64,000 nt of DNA, taken from positions 1,727,001 to 1,791,000 of the forward strand of contig NZ_CP014143.1 in assembly GCF_001750105.1 (NCBI RefSeq), written 5' to 3'. Positions 8,424 through 16,396 of the stretch are shown in pieces. Under the pieces are notes generated by a model. That model did no database searches. It was not told the DNA's origin and saw only the letters and a list, made by a program, of their open reading frames with translations. Every line of letters begins with the position of its first letter. Position 1 is the first letter of the stretch. The position numbers and the translations under genes were made by a program. Origin of the DNA: Microbulbifer aggregans (GTDB lineage: Bacteria; Pseudomonadota; Gammaproteobacteria; Pseudomonadales; Cellvibrionaceae).

Positions 8424-9218
8424 TCAGCCGACCTTGAGGAACCGCAGCAGATGGTTGTCGCAATAATTCTGTGTGTCCAGCACCAGCCGCTCCTGCATGA
8501 GCTGGAGCTGATGGGTGAAAAACATGATCACGATACTGATGACCAGGGCGATGAAGGTGGAGTTGAAAGCCACACCCAGGCTCACCGTCACACCGGCGAT
8601 ATCGCCCTCCACAGCTTTGTGGGCCTGGGAGAGGGCTTCACCGATACCGCGCACGGTGCCGATGAACCCGATCGACGGAATGGCCCAGGTGATATACCGG
8701 ACCATGGCCAGTTCGGAATCCAGCCGGTCGCCCTCGGTTTCACAGACCTCTTTGACTGAGTTCGAAACCGCCGCCACATTTTTGGTGGAGGCGAATCGCT
8801 GTAGCGCCGTGAGCAGGGCGCGGGGCAGCAGGTAGTTTCGCTCTTCCTCCGGCAGTGCCTGGATCGGGCGCGACAGGTCCCTGGCGTCCTCGGGCAGGAT
8901 TGGGGTTCCCTCACTCACATTGAGCAGCGCCTTGTCCAGCAGGCGGCGTTCGCGCATGCTGCGCTGCGCTTTGAGGCCCATGATGGCCATGGCCCAGAGC
9001 ATCAGCACAAAGCACGCTTCCTGCTCGTAGTCGCGCATCACGATATACAGAGAACGTTGCTGAACGTAGGTTTCACCAGCGGCTTCCCGCGCCAGTTGTT
9101 CTTCGATCAGTGCGTCGGCATTCGGGCGGATTATCGCGACATACACGGCGTGCACGAGGATGACTGCCGCCAGCAGGGCAAATAGCTGGAAGACAAAATC
9201 GGACGACTTGAATTTCAT
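8424..9218 (-). CDS. MotA/TolQ/ExbB-family proton channel protein
   Basis: 264 residues with four predicted membrane helices (~8-30, 66-83, 163-183, 202-224). The third contains the family signature GFIGTVRGIG (174-183), and the fourth is polar at its start (GVAFNSTFIALV), as in ExbB/TolQ/MotA, which use the proton-motive force to drive partner proteins in the periplasm. The cytoplasmic loop between helices 2 and 3 is about 80 residues. No exbD/tolR/motB gene of the usual kind is nearby; the two VWA proteins, with Asp-bearing helices, are the obvious partners. It follows the small acidic exported protein and precedes the actin-fold gene. Confidence 0.88.
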   Translation of the reverse strand: MKFKSSDFVFQLFALLAAVILVHAVYVAIIRPNADALIEEQLAREAAGETYVQQRSLYIVMRDYEQEACFVLMLWAMAIMGLKAQRSMRERRLLDKALLNVSEGTPILPEDARDLSRPIQALPEEERNYLLPRALLTALQRFASTKNVAAVSNSVKEVCETEGDRLDSELAMVRYITWAIPSIGFIGTVRGIGEALSQAHKAVEGDIAGVTVSLGVAFNSTFIALVISIVIMFFTHQLQLMQERLVLDTQNYCDNHLLRFLKVG

Positions 9219-9331
9219 AGTGCTTCTCGCTCAATTACCGGGGTGAAGCGATGTTCTTCAACCCCTGCAGACTCTGTTGTTCGTTCTGTTGTTCGTTATG
9301 GTTGCGATGCTTTTTCCAGTGGTTGCATGGT

Positions 9332-9649
9332 CTAGATATCCACGGGGAAAGAAACAGACAGATCCTCGGAGATTTCCTCTGTGGCTTCGTATTCGTCCGC
9401 ATCGTTTCCCGTTGAGCCGGAACTGCCACTCTCGCTGGCTTTTTCCTCGACCTGGGCGACCTGCACCGGCTCCTGCTCTTCTTTCTCGGCTTCCGTTGCT
9501 TCCTCCGCAGCGATGGATGCGCTCGCGAATGCAATGGATACCGAGAACATCAGTGCACCAAGCAAAATCATGGGGCGCGGAAAGGCTGCCTGCTCCATTC
9601 GCCCGATAGGGAAGAGGGTGTCTTTTTTCCTGTTCAGGTGACGTTGCAT
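9332..9649 (-). CDS. Small acidic exported protein
   Basis: 105 residues. The N-terminus is long and basic, followed by a hydrophobic segment (MILLGALMFSVSIAFASASIAA) that works as a signal peptide or anchor. The remaining ~55 residues are almost all Glu, Ser, Gly and Asp and look disordered. AGGAG six bases before the ATG supports the start; an internal Met at the hydrophobic segment is an alternative. No family is recognisable. It sits nine bases after the PEGA/FGE gene, so it belongs to the envelope block. Confidence 0.65.
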   Translation of the reverse strand: MQRHLNRKKDTLFPIGRMEQAAFPRPMILLGALMFSVSIAFASASIAAEEATEAEKEEQEPVQVAQVEEKASESGSSGSTGNDADEYEATEEISEDLSVSFPVDI

Positions 9650-9658
9650 ATCTGTCTC

Positions 9659-11749
9659 CTAGTTGACCCACCGAGCCAATCGAAATCCGACGTCATTGCG
9701 CGGTTCGGCGCCGTAATCCCGATAGGAAAGGCGCAGTTCCGTCAGTCCGGCATGGCGCCAGCTTGAGCCGCGGATCACGTGGTAGTCACCGTCCTGCGGG
9801 CCAACCGGGTTCTCCTCCCTGCGCATGGAGAGTCCGGTACCGATGGTGTAGAGGTCGTGAATCCATTCCGAGACATTGCCGCCCAGGTCGTAGACGCCCA
9901 GTGAGTTGGGCTGGTAGCTGGCAACCGGGGCCGTGGCGGCGTAGCGGTCGCTGTAAGTACGGAGAACTGCGGGCACCAGTTGCGCCGCATTGTTGTCGGC
10001 ATAGTTGCCGGAATTTTTTTGTACCGGCAGCTCATTACCCCAGGGAAACTTCTTCATGCTGCCACCCTCAAATCGGGCAGCCCAGGCCCACTCGGCCTCG
10101 GTTGGCATGCGATAGCCATTGGCGCTGGCATCAAAGCCGACTATGCGATTGCCCTCGGCGCGATAGACCGGTCTCAGGCCATCGCGGGCACTGAGCCAGT
10201 TGCAGAACATGGCCGCGTCTGCCCAGCTGATGTTCACCACTGGCAGGTTGTCATTGTCCAGGCTGACACCGTTCACATGGCTGGAGGAGTGCATGCGCTG
10301 GTAGCGACGATATTCGCGATTGGTAACCTCGGTGGTGCCCAGGTAGAAGGGCCGGTTCAGGGCGACCTGACGCATGACCTCATTGGCGCGACGACCCTGC
10401 TCGCGACGGGAGGAGCCCATCGTGAATCGCGCATTGGGTCGCATCAGAAGCATGCGACCGCCTGCGCCATGGGTGACCTCCGCCGGCACCTGACTCCAGC
10501 GAGCCTGTTCGGCGGTCAGCAGCACGGCGCGGATACTCTGCTCCAGTTTGGCGCTGGGCACGACCGTGGTCTCGTAATCTTCGAAGCCGTCTTTGCGTAC
10601 CACAATACGGTGGCTGCGCGCGGGCAGGGTGAAGGTTTCCCCTGCGCTGCCTGCCAGACGGCCGTCGATGTAAACTTCCGCGTTGGCCGGACTGCTGGTG
10701 ATGCGCACCTTGCCGAATACGGCGGAGAGATCGATGGTCATCTCTCGCTCGACCCCGGCGGCGATATCGATAGTGCGCTCAACGGCGGAATAACCATCTT
10801 TGAACAGACGCACCTGGTGGGTGGAGCCCGGTTCGAGTTCAACATCCAGCGGGGTGCGCCCCCGGAATTCACCATTGACGGTGACACTGGCGCCGTCAGG
10901 CGTACTGGCGAGACGCAGTATTCCGTCTGCGGCGGCCAGGTCCACCGGAGTGAGGGTCTGATCGACGCCGGCGGTGACGGCAACCGGTACCTGGGCAGTC
11001 TTGTGCTGCGGCTTGGATATTTCCACCACGCGATCGCCCTGAATAAGCTCGGCTGTCATCGGCGTCGTGCCCAGTACCTCACCCTCGACCGTGACGGTGG
11101 CGCCCGGTGGGTTGCTGCTAATGCGCACGCTGGCCCAGGCTGGGCGCAGCTTGGCCTGCAGGCGCTGGGTATTGTCCAGCCCCTCGATATCCACCTCCCG
11201 GGTGAAGGGCAGGTAGCGGTCGGTGAGCACAGTGATGCGCTTGCGGCCAGCGGGGATGTTTTGGGCCAGTCCCTGCTCGCTGTCGACCTCGGCGCCGTCG
11301 ATCAGGATGCGCACTGGCACGGGAGGATCGCTCACCACCTGCAGGTGGCCGGGCAGACGCTCCAGCGTGACGGCGTGGCGGCTGTTTTTCTCTCCGGATA
11401 CGGAAACCTTCCCGCTCTTCGGCAGGTAGCCGGTCGCAGTCACGGTATATTCGTAGTCGCCCGGCAAGACCAGGTGTCCGTCGCCGAGCGGAATGGCAAA
11501 GCCACTGACTTTGATGTCGGCATCTGCGGGCTGGGTTTCGAAAATGAGTGAGCGGGCTACCAGGAGATAAACGAGGATCAGTAAGCCGAATAGCATACTG
11601 CCGGCGATAACCAGGGCCCGGGGCGAAAACAGCAACTGTCGGGCACGGTCCTCCACCTGCACGGGAGAGAAACCAGTGGGCTGGATTACTGAAAAGTCAT
11701 CGTCCGCGCGTTCACCATCACGGACAGGTACCGCTTCCTTCGCTGTCAT
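9659..11749 (-). CDS. PEGA-repeat membrane protein with non-catalytic-looking FGE/SUMF1 domain
   Basis: 696 residues: cytoplasmic tail, one membrane helix (~45-66), then about five PEGA-type beta repeats (~75-410, e.g. RISSNPPGATVTVEGEVLG, RLASTPDGASVTVNGE, RITSSPANAEVYIDGR) and a C-terminal formylglycine-generating-enzyme-type domain (~430-696: FTMGSS, YRMPTEAEWAWAARF, LGGNVSEW, VIRGSSW, NDVGFRLAR). The cysteine pair that true FGEs use near the RGGS..R region is absent, so it is probably a binding or structural module rather than a sulfatase activator. Topology places the repeats in the periplasm. AGGAAAG precedes the ATG. Its position beside the TPR and channel genes suggests a structural or ligand-recognition part. 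Confidence 0.88.
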   Translation of the reverse strand: MTAKEAVPVRDGERADDDFSVIQPTGFSPVQVEDRARQLLFSPRALVIAGSMLFGLLILVYLLVARSLIFETQPADADIKVSGFAIPLGDGHLVLPGDYEYTVTATGYLPKSGKVSVSGEKNSRHAVTLERLPGHLQVVSDPPVPVRILIDGAEVDSEQGLAQNIPAGRKRITVLTDRYLPFTREVDIEGLDNTQRLQAKLRPAWASVRISSNPPGATVTVEGEVLGTTPMTAELIQGDRVVEISKPQHKTAQVPVAVTAGVDQTLTPVDLAAADGILRLASTPDGASVTVNGEFRGRTPLDVELEPGSTHQVRLFKDGYSAVERTIDIAAGVEREMTIDLSAVFGKVRITSSPANAEVYIDGRLAGSAGETFTLPARSHRIVVRKDGFEDYETTVVPSAKLEQSIRAVLLTAEQARWSQVPAEVTHGAGGRMLLMRPNARFTMGSSRREQGRRANEVMRQVALNRPFYLGTTEVTNREYRRYQRMHSSSHVNGVSLDNDNLPVVNISWADAAMFCNWLSARDGLRPVYRAEGNRIVGFDASANGYRMPTEAEWAWAARFEGGSMKKFPWGNELPVQKNSGNYADNNAAQLVPAVLRTYSDRYAATAPVASYQPNSLGVYDLGGNVSEWIHDLYTIGTGLSMRREENPVGPQDGDYHVIRGSSWRHAGLTELRLSYRDYGAEPRNDVGFRLARWVN

Positions 11750-12056
11750 TTATGCTTTCCTGTTACTGCGCACTTATCTGAATTATCGCAATGGCGGCAA
11801 ATGCTGCCGCTCTCAGGGTCAAACGCTCCGGCGCTCCTTCGCTCCGTGCATTCAAGCTTAGCCCGCAACCCTGCCTGGCATGACGGTCGTCGGATTCTTT
11901 GGCGCGAAAAGCATCTTTTCGCGAATACCGGCGTCGCCTTTTGGTCCAGTTTCCAGAAGCGATAATCCCGGGCACCTACCGCTGACGAAATTGGCAGCAG
12001 GATGTAGACAGGTGCCCGATCTATTTGATCAGAATTCGAACCGACGGTTCTTCGGT
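11750..12056. other. 307-bp gap inside the envelope block, with inverted repeats
   Basis: No convincing gene is seen. It holds a perfect 9-bp hairpin, CGCGAAAAG (11903-11911), loop CAT, CTTTTCGCG (11915-11923), and a 7-bp hairpin GAACCGA/TCGGTTC abutting the TPR stop (12038-12058). Three CGCTCC hexamers follow one another near 11830-11850. Likely roles are termination or processing after the TPR gene and an internal promoter or operator for the PEGA/FGE gene. Confidence 0.5.
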
Positions 12057-13625
12057 TCAACTGTTATTGGCGCTGTTTATTTTTTCTGCACATTGGATGA
12101 CGACAACCGGGGGTTCTTCCCCGGGTACTACAGTGAACTCGCGCCGTACATCGCGGTATCCGGCGCGAGTTCCCACGGCGGTGTAACGGCCCGGCTTGAG
12201 AGGGATTTCCCGCTCATTGAAATTCCCTAGCCGTCCCACGTGGTAAATCGTGACTTGCGTGGTGGCGTCGGATTGCAGTTTCACCGGCACAGGGATTACA
12301 GCTTTAGTCAGCGCAGTTTCCAGGGAGTCAATCTGGCCCTGTAGCTTGGGACTCGTGGCATTGATTCCCCGTGCATCTTTCAACACCGAGCGAGCGTACT
12401 GGTTCTGCTTACTGCTACCGAGGGACAAGGGGTCATTCAGCAATTCCGTCAGACGATCGTCCAGTTCGGCTCGGGCCTCTGACCTGGCCTTGCCGGTAAT
12501 TGCCGATACCAGACTCTTGTCGATCTCCAGCAGTTTGTCGTAGCTTTTTACCGCCCCGTGCCACTCCTCAGAGGCCTCCTGCTGACGCGCGCGGGCAAAA
12601 AGGCTGTCGATGCGGGTCTGGGTCAGGCCGCTCTTTGCCTGCTGGATGCCAACCTCTGGATCCTCTTCGCCGGGCTTCAGTTTCTGTGCATTGCGGAAAG
12701 CCTCCAGGGCCGCGGAGAAATCCCCCTCGCTGATTGCGGCATAACCCGCTGACATGGCCTCGCTGTAATCCCGGTCCTTGATGGCGGCGAGTACTTCGGG
12801 CAAGAGTGCCTTGGCGGGGCGTGTTTCTCCGTCTACCTCGAGAGACTGCCGCAGCGCATCATGTGCAGTGTCCAGATCCTGAGCCGCAAAGGCTTCCTTG
12901 CCGCGGGAAAAATGCTGCCAGGCTTCCGGCAGTTTCTCGGCCCGGACCTTACCCTTTTTCCCACGGGGATGGTCCTCGGAGATGGTCAGTACCAGGTCGA
13001 AGGCGGTATGAGCACCCTCTGCATCACCGCTGTCGAGGGCGCCATTGCCCTCTGTCAGGTGTTTTTCAATACGCTCGGGAATACTGTCGCGGATTTCTTG
13101 CAGGGCTGCGAGGGAGGTCCGGTATTTTTCCAGCGCCTGCATGAATTTTCTTTGGCGATAAATGGAATCCGCCTCTTCGGCCAAGCCCCGTGCGCTGCCG
13201 AATTCCTCCGCTGCCCAGGCATCCACATGCCGCTCACGCAGTTCCTCCTGCAAGGCCAGAATATCCTGCAGCACCTTTTGTACGTCGCGACGTTGCTGGG
13301 CAATCTCCGCATCGCTGAAGGGCGACACTTTGACTGGGGCGGCCTGACTTGCGGTGGTGGGCTGTTGATTTGCTGGTGTCGCGGCGACGGGGGATTTCGT
13401 TGGTTTTTTCTCCACAGCCTGTGGCAGCAGCCAGAAAACACCGACCACGCCCAGAACCAGCAGGGAGCCGACAGCAACGGCGCGGTAGTCGCGGGCGCCG
13501 CTGTCAGTCTTCGTTGTGCTGTGCTTTAGTTTGGGGCTCGGTTCCGGTGTGGCAGTGTTGCCAAAACTGAAATCTGCGGGGCTGATGATGCCCTTGTCAT
13601 CCGGATTATCGTCGCGGTGTTGCAT
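12057..13625 (-). CDS. Membrane-anchored TPR protein with PEGA-like C-terminus
   Basis: 522 residues: ~48-residue cytoplasmic tail, one membrane helix (49-68, AVGSLLVLGVVGVFWLL), a Pro/Ala/Thr linker, a helical tetratricopeptide region (~100-430, e.g. AYAAISEGDFSAALEAFRNAQ and ESLFARARQQEASEEWHGAVKSYDKLL-type units), and a beta-rich end (~440-510: VTIYHVGRLG, IPLKPGRYTAVGTRAGYRDV) that is PEGA-like and echoes the next gene. I infer a periplasmic scaffold. GGAA lies before the ATG. Confidence 0.82.
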   Translation of the reverse strand: MQHRDDNPDDKGIISPADFSFGNTATPEPSPKLKHSTTKTDSGARDYRAVAVGSLLVLGVVGVFWLLPQAVEKKPTKSPVAATPANQQPTTASQAAPVKVSPFSDAEIAQQRRDVQKVLQDILALQEELRERHVDAWAAEEFGSARGLAEEADSIYRQRKFMQALEKYRTSLAALQEIRDSIPERIEKHLTEGNGALDSGDAEGAHTAFDLVLTISEDHPRGKKGKVRAEKLPEAWQHFSRGKEAFAAQDLDTAHDALRQSLEVDGETRPAKALLPEVLAAIKDRDYSEAMSAGYAAISEGDFSAALEAFRNAQKLKPGEEDPEVGIQQAKSGLTQTRIDSLFARARQQEASEEWHGAVKSYDKLLEIDKSLVSAITGKARSEARAELDDRLTELLNDPLSLGSSKQNQYARSVLKDARGINATSPKLQGQIDSLETALTKAVIPVPVKLQSDATTQVTIYHVGRLGNFNEREIPLKPGRYTAVGTRAGYRDVRREFTVVPGEEPPVVVIQCAEKINSANNS

Positions 13626-13691
13626 AGTGATTCCGCAAAGTCGTGGTTATTGTTCCGGGCAGCGCAGCGGTATCAATCACCGCTGCACACA

Positions 13692-14918
13692 TCAGATACT
13701 GCCATCGAGTCCGCCGGTTTCCGCGTCATAAATTTCTTTCAGAAGTTCGCGCCACTGGCGGTACTGGTTTTCCACAGAGCCACTCAGGGTCACTGTGCGA
13801 TCCTCCAGCTCAACAATCTGGGGTTCAACCTCCGCCTCCATGGAGTCACCCAGCTCCTGCAGGGCCTCGATGTGCATCTTTGCTTCACTGCGGCGATCGA
13901 AACCACTCTTGACCAGGTAGCCGCCGCCGGCAACTGCCACATTGGCGGCCTGGCGGGCGGCGCCGCCGCCACCAGCTCCGGCCGCGGCGATACCCCCGAC
14001 GATGGCAGCTGCCCCCATGATTGTGTGGTTGCGTGCCTTGCGCTTGAGTTCGCGCATCTGCTGCACTTCCTCAAAGCTCAGTGCTCGCCATTCCTGGTAG
14101 GGCGCTTCCATGGATTTGACGAACGTGCCGTAGTAACCCTGCAGGGTATCCACGAAGAGGTAGTCCCGCTCGCGAATGCGCCGCACGCGCTGCAGCATCG
14201 GATCATTTTCTGCAGGTAGCGCCTTGAGCTCGTAGATGCCGTCCTCGCTCTGCGTCAGGTAGCGGGAGAAGGCATCCTGAGAGAAGGTGCGGGCAAATTT
14301 CATCTCGGAAATGGTGCGCAGCTCGGCAACATACTGATCAGACAGTTGCTGGCGGTAAATCAGCATGTCGTTGGCGATCTGGTTGTAGAGCCCCTGGAAG
14401 GCATCGCCCTCGGTGGGATGCTTGCGGTCGTAGGCATAGTGCGAGGCTTTTTCGCTGTATTCCTTCGTGAACCAGCGTTGGCCGCGAGAGTCGACAACCG
14501 TTACCTCGAGGGTGAGTGTCTCACCATCCGACTGCAGAATGCGGCCGGTTACCGTGACATCGATATTGGTGCGCACACTGGGAATGACCCGTACCGCACC
14601 CCAGCCCTGGCTGGACTGCAGGGATTCGGACAGGGTCACGGCGATGTAGCGGGATTCCGCCGCGCGTAGCTCGGGAAATACCAGATCCTCCTCGCTGACT
14701 TCAGCGGTCTCAAGTCCGGGGTCAAACTGGACGATACCCACATCCAGCAACCGGCCCTCGGGGATGGCTGTATCCTCGACGGTCAGCGGGGTGTAGGCCG
14801 TCGTGCGCACTTCCGTAGAAGTGCAACCGAAAAGCGCCAGGGCTGCAAGCAGGGCCAGGCCCCGGCCCAGGGTGCGGACGATGCCGGCGTCAAACAAATT
14901 GGCATTCAGTGACTGCAT
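13692..14918 (-). CDS. Lipoprotein with TolB-N/CsgG-like domain
   Basis: 408 residues. A signal sequence ends ALFGC (lipobox). Residues ~55-200 (LDVGIVQFDPG, RYIAVTLSESLQ, IDVTVTGRILQSDGETLTLEVTVVDSRG) have the alternating strands of TolB-N/CsgG-type domains used by secretion and envelope lipoproteins. A helical region with ALSFEEVQQMRELKRKARNHT follows, then a Gly/Ala-rich hydrophobic stretch (IMGAAAIVGGIAAAGAGGGG), an amphipathic helix and an acidic tail. It is not a named family that I recognise. GGAGG precedes the ATG. It lies between the poly-Ser lipoprotein and the TPR gene. Confidence 0.78.
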   Translation of the reverse strand: MQSLNANLFDAGIVRTLGRGLALLAALALFGCTSTEVRTTAYTPLTVEDTAIPEGRLLDVGIVQFDPGLETAEVSEEDLVFPELRAAESRYIAVTLSESLQSSQGWGAVRVIPSVRTNIDVTVTGRILQSDGETLTLEVTVVDSRGQRWFTKEYSEKASHYAYDRKHPTEGDAFQGLYNQIANDMLIYRQQLSDQYVAELRTISEMKFARTFSQDAFSRYLTQSEDGIYELKALPAENDPMLQRVRRIRERDYLFVDTLQGYYGTFVKSMEAPYQEWRALSFEEVQQMRELKRKARNHTIMGAAAIVGGIAAAGAGGGGAARQAANVAVAGGGYLVKSGFDRRSEAKMHIEALQELGDSMEAEVEPQIVELEDRTVTLSGSVENQYRQWRELLKEIYDAETGGLDGSI

Positions 14919-14935
14919 TGGGGTTCCCTCCGCGA

Positions 14936-16174
14936 CTACTTCTGCGCTTTCTTGTACTTTCGATATTCCTCCCAGAGCTTCTCACGAAGTTCTGGGTCCG
15001 ATTCCCGCATGGCGGCTTCACGGATCTGGCGAGCCACCACGTCATCGTCATCCCCTTTCGGAATGTCGGCGGGAACGACAGACGGGCTGCCACCGTGCTC
15101 GAATTCTCCCTTGCGGCCGGCAGTCTGCATGCCGGGCCCCGTGGCCTGACCGCTGGAGTTGTTCTGTTCCGGGCCGGGACCGCCCTCTTCGCCGCCGCCG
15201 GGAGGCGGTGGGATTTCTGCCTCTGCGGATTCGATCAGATCTTCCAGAGACTCTCCGGGAGGCGGTTCATCCATCTCCTCAGTTTCCTCCTGGGAGGCTG
15301 GGCGATTGCGCACATAATCCCGCTCCCGCAGGATCATGCCGTCGTAGCTGGCCATGGTGGCCTCAAATTCTCCCTCGAGCTGTTCCACTCGCTCGGCTGC
15401 GGTCGCGGGTGCCTCGTTGGGTGCGCTGCCACTACGGGCGGGGCTGCCACCGCCAGCGGGCGCACCAGACGCGCCACTGTTTGAAGCGCTGCTGGCAGGA
15501 TTGCTCGCGGCTGAGGCGCTGCTGGCAGAGCTGCTCGACGAGCTGCTTGATGAACTACTGCTGGACGAGCTGTTGCTGGACGAGGATGCGGTCTGCTCTT
15601 CCTCGGAAAAATCAATTTCATCCGGCGGCTCTCCCTCACTGTTGGTGGAGGGGTCCGGAGGCATGTTGCTCTCTTCGGGCCGTTGATCCGATTCGCTGTA
15701 GACCGGCGACGAAGGCTGGTTGTTGCGTGCGCTCGGATCTGGCATCGAGTCCGCCGCTGAACTCTGTCGCCGGCTCTGCTCCTCTCCGCTACTGGAGGCA
15801 GTGCTCGCTTCCTGGCTGGCCTCACTGCCGGACTCGATGGTGGGCATACTGGTGTTTGTGCGGCTGTCGCTGCTGCTCGGCATGCTCTGGCTGGGTGAAG
15901 AGCGCGAGGAGCTGCTGGAAGGCATGCTGCTGGCAGTCTGCGGCTGGCTCTGGCTGCGGCTCGATGACGGGCTGCTGGAGCTGGGCTGCGACTGGGATTG
16001 GGGCTGTGACGACGAACTCGACGACTGGGGCTGCGATGGCTGTGCCGGAGGCTGCTGCTGTGTCTGCTGGCTTTTACAGCCAGTGACCACTGCGCTCAGC
16101 ACAATTGCCGAAGCCAGCGTGCGCCAGCTAAGCGTGTGCTGCTTTGAGCTTTGTACCGCTATCCGTAGAGTCAT
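14936..16174 (-). CDS. Poly-serine, low-complexity lipoprotein
   Basis: 412 residues. The signal sequence ends VVTGC. Residues ~35-300 are dominated by Ser, Gln, Pro, Glu and Ala, with an uninterrupted serine run of more than a dozen residues near 210-225. This is the kind of linker seen in secreted enzymes of Saccharophagus, Teredinibacter, Cellvibrio and Microbulbifer. The only ordered parts are a short helix (VEQLEGEFEATMASYDG) and a charged C-terminal helix (REAAMRESDPELREKLWEEY). Probably an extended spacer between outer membrane and peptidoglycan or partner proteins. AGGAG precedes the ATG by six bases. Confidence 0.8.
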   Translation of the reverse strand: MTLRIAVQSSKQHTLSWRTLASAIVLSAVVTGCKSQQTQQQPPAQPSQPQSSSSSSQPQSQSQPSSSSPSSSRSQSQPQTASSMPSSSSSRSSPSQSMPSSSDSRTNTSMPTIESGSEASQEASTASSSGEEQSRRQSSAADSMPDPSARNNQPSSPVYSESDQRPEESNMPPDPSTNSEGEPPDEIDFSEEEQTASSSSNSSSSSSSSSSSSSSSASSASAASNPASSASNSGASGAPAGGGSPARSGSAPNEAPATAAERVEQLEGEFEATMASYDGMILRERDYVRNRPASQEETEEMDEPPPGESLEDLIESAEAEIPPPPGGGEEGGPGPEQNNSSGQATGPGMQTAGRKGEFEHGGSPSVVPADIPKGDDDDVVARQIREAAMRESDPELREKLWEEYRKYKKAQK

Positions 16175-16277
16175 TGTTCTCTCCTGAGTCCCGGTTCTGG
16201 CCCGGGCAGATGTCGTGCGTAAGCGTTTGGCGACGGGCCCGCCGAGCTAAAATTCAGGCCGCCTCCATAGTGCACAG

Positions 16278-16296
16278 GGCCGGGCAAAGCCCGGCC
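16278..16296 (-). terminator. GC-rich hairpin after the TPR/TonB-C gene
   Basis: GGCCGGGC (16278-16285), loop AAA, GCCCGGCC (16289-16296): the same stem as the terminator at 151-178. It sits in the 220-bp gap below the TPR/TonB-C gene and lacks a clear U-tract, so partial termination is more likely than complete. Confidence 0.45.
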
Positions 16297-16396
16297 TGAG
16301 TCTGATCGATCATGCGGCTTATGGTCTTCGACAGTGGCCTCTGTTCGAGGTTTGGCGACTGCCGCAGATGGGCGCAAGAATCGCTTTGTTTATCCG

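Noticed and set aside
8424..9218. Classical Zorya (ZorA) or flagellar MotA identity for the channel protein
   Set aside because: ZorA has a long cytoplasmic tail and partners with an OmpA-type ZorB, and MotA with MotB; neither partner is present, and the protein lacks a tail.
11746..12060. 104-codon minus-strand frame across the gap in the envelope block
   Set aside because: Composition is Arg/Cys-rich and unlike the neighbours, there is no ribosome site, and it covers two hairpins; it looks like non-coding DNA.
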